From the NCBI GenBank assembly GCA_013289785.1, contig JABCZE010000130.1, forward strand, positions 1 to 5,524: 5,524 bases of DNA, read 5' to 3'. The notes under the pieces are model-generated. The model was not told the origin of the DNA, ran no database searches, and saw only the letters and a list, made by a program, of their open reading frames with translations. The position numbers and the translations under genes are program-made. The stretch comes from Vulcanimicrobiota bacterium (GTDB lineage: Bacteria; Vulcanimicrobiota; Vulcanimicrobiia; Vulcanimicrobiales; Vulcanimicrobiaceae). Of this stretch, positions 4,554 to 5,524 are shown piece by piece. The first letter of the stretch is position 1; the number at the start of each line of letters is the position of its first letter.

Positions 4554-5524
4554 GCACGACCTTGCCCAGTGCACCGCCGGCGACGCGTTCGTACGCTTCC
4601 CGGGCCGCCGCGAGCGGGAATCGCGCCGCGATGGCCGGGGGCGTCAGCGCGCCTGATTCAAAAAGCGGGCCGAACTTTTCGTAGAGCTTGGCAATCTGCG
4701 CCAGGTCGAGCTGGGCCGTATCGAGCCCGAAGAGCTGCAGCCGGCGCCGGTAGAGCATGAAGAGGTCGAGTTGAACTTCACGGCCGCCGGCAGCCGAAAA
4801 GACGACCATGCGACCGGCGATTGCCAGCGACCCGGCGAGTTGGGCGAAGACGGGGGCGCCGACGGCGTTGAGGGCCACGTCGGCACCCCGGCCCCCGGTA
4901 AGCTCGAGAACGGCTTTGGGAACGTCGTCGGTATCCGACCGCAAGACGCCGTCAACGTCGAGACCGCTCAGCGGCGGCCCAAGGTCGACTTTGGAAAGAT
5001 CCATCGCGATGGCGTGCCCGCCCAGCGCCTTCGCCAGCGCGACCGCCGCAGATCCGACGGCGCCGCCGGCACCCGAGATGAGGGCCCACTCACCGGCTTG
5101 GAAACGGCCCAGCTCGACCAGCGCGCTCCAAGCTGCCACGAAGGGCACCCCGGCGACGGCGGCCGCCTCCGCGCTCAAATGCGACGGACGCGCGATCACG
5201 GCATTGAGGGGCAGCACCATGTGTTCGGCGTGCGAGCCGTCGTGGGTCAGTCCGAGGATGCCGCCGCCGGAACCCCAGACCGCCGTCCCGATGAAGTCCT
5301 CGGGACCCTCGATCACCCGGCCGGCAAAATCGCGTCCGAGAATCCGGGGAAGCGTTACCTGCGGGAAGCGGCCCAAGGCAACGCCGGTGTCGCTCGGATT
5401 GACCCCGGCAGCCTCGATTTTGATGCGCACGCAATCCGCGGGCAGCGGCGCCTCTGCCACGTCGCTGACGCGCAAGTTTGCCAGCGGGCCGAACTGCTCG
5501 ATTCGCAGCGCTTTCAGGCCGCTA
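4456..5524 (-). CDS. Zinc-independent MDR-superfamily NAD(P)-dependent oxidoreductase (quinone oxidoreductase-like), 5' end at or beyond window edge
   Basis: The medium-chain dehydrogenase/reductase fold has an N-terminal GroES-like catalytic domain and a C-terminal Rossmann domain that binds NAD(P)H. The frame is open to the right edge. Counting from the first complete codon (Ser, 5521-5523), the protein reads LKALRIEQFGPLANLRVSDV, the usual start of this family, so the true start is at or just past the edge. AGVNPSD is at 39-45, GRDFAG at 63-68, and the nucleotide-binding GAGGAVG at 151-157. GRGADVALNAVG and the C-terminal GALGKVVLIP (317-326) follow. No cluster of zinc-ligand cysteines is present, as in quinone oxidoreductases. 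After VVLIP, where such proteins usually end, there are 29 extra Ala/Glu-rich residues that overlap the convergent stalk gene. The substrate cannot be told from sequence. Confidence 0.92.
   Translation of the reverse strand, partial: SGLKALRIEQFGPLANLRVSDVAEAPLPADCVRIKIEAAGVNPSDTGVALGRFPQVTLPRILGRDFAGRVIEGPEDFIGTAVWGSGGGILGLTHDGSHAEHMVLPLNAVIARPSHLSAEAAAVAGVPFVAAWSALVELGRFQAGEWALISGAGGAVGSAAVALAKALGGHAIAMDLSKVDLGPPLSGLDVDGVLRSDTDDVPKAVLELTGGRGADVALNAVGAPVFAQLAGSLAIAGRMVVFSAAGGREVQLDLFMLYRRRLQLFGLDTAQLDLAQIAKLYEKFGPLFESGALTPPAIAARFPLAAAREAYERVAGGALGKVVLIPGEAEEAEAASAEAAATQSKPGAESPVVLA

Noticed and set aside
4456..5475. TTG at 5475 as the oxidoreductase start
   Set aside because: The 16 codons upstream continue the conserved MDR N-terminus (KALRIEQFGPL), so the gene reaches at least the window edge.

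Overview
The window is a GC-rich bacterial chromosome segment with eight tightly packed protein genes and no RNA genes or mobile elements. The order ffh - rpsP - KH-domain gene (khpA) - rimM is a conserved housekeeping block seen in Bacillota and several neighbouring phyla. The mix of high GC, a copper-amine-oxidase 'stalk' domain protein, and a dispersed-looking repeat containing CGCTCAGGATGACA makes me lean towards a lineage such as Candidatus Eremiobacterota (WPS-2) or a related uncultured Terrabacteria-type phylum. This is inference from gene content and recollection, not a search result.

Left part (1-2196, + strand): the 3' part of ffh (SRP GTPase), rpsP (ribosomal protein bS16), khpA (KH-domain RNA-binding protein with an unusual Pro/Arg-rich N-terminal extension) and rimM (30S maturation factor). 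They read as one operon for ribosome assembly and co-translational targeting. Between khpA and rimM lies a 20-bp tandem repeat, about 3.6 copies, that supplies the rimM start codon. Each copy also forms a 7-codon mini-ORF that overlaps the next by ATGA. This is the most unusual structure in the window. The usual next gene, trmD, is absent: a gene on the opposite strand overlaps the rimM stop codon by 4 nt.

Middle part (2193-4044, - strand): a two-gene unit read right to left. A six-helix YihY-family membrane protein comes first. An exported protein follows, overlapping it by 8 nt, with two tandem copies of what looks like a CsgG/TolB-N/FlgO-type fold joined by low-complexity linkers.

Right part (4068-5524): a small + strand gene with a copper-amine-oxidase-type stalk domain and a Pro-rich tail, diverging from yihY across only 23 bp. 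It overlaps by 98 nt the 3' end of a convergent, zinc-independent quinone-oxidoreductase-like MDR gene that runs off the right edge. No intergenic stretch approaches 300 bp; the longest is the 79-bp repeat-bearing gap before rimM. I saw no convincing Rho-independent terminator, tRNA, riboswitch, CRISPR array or insertion sequence.
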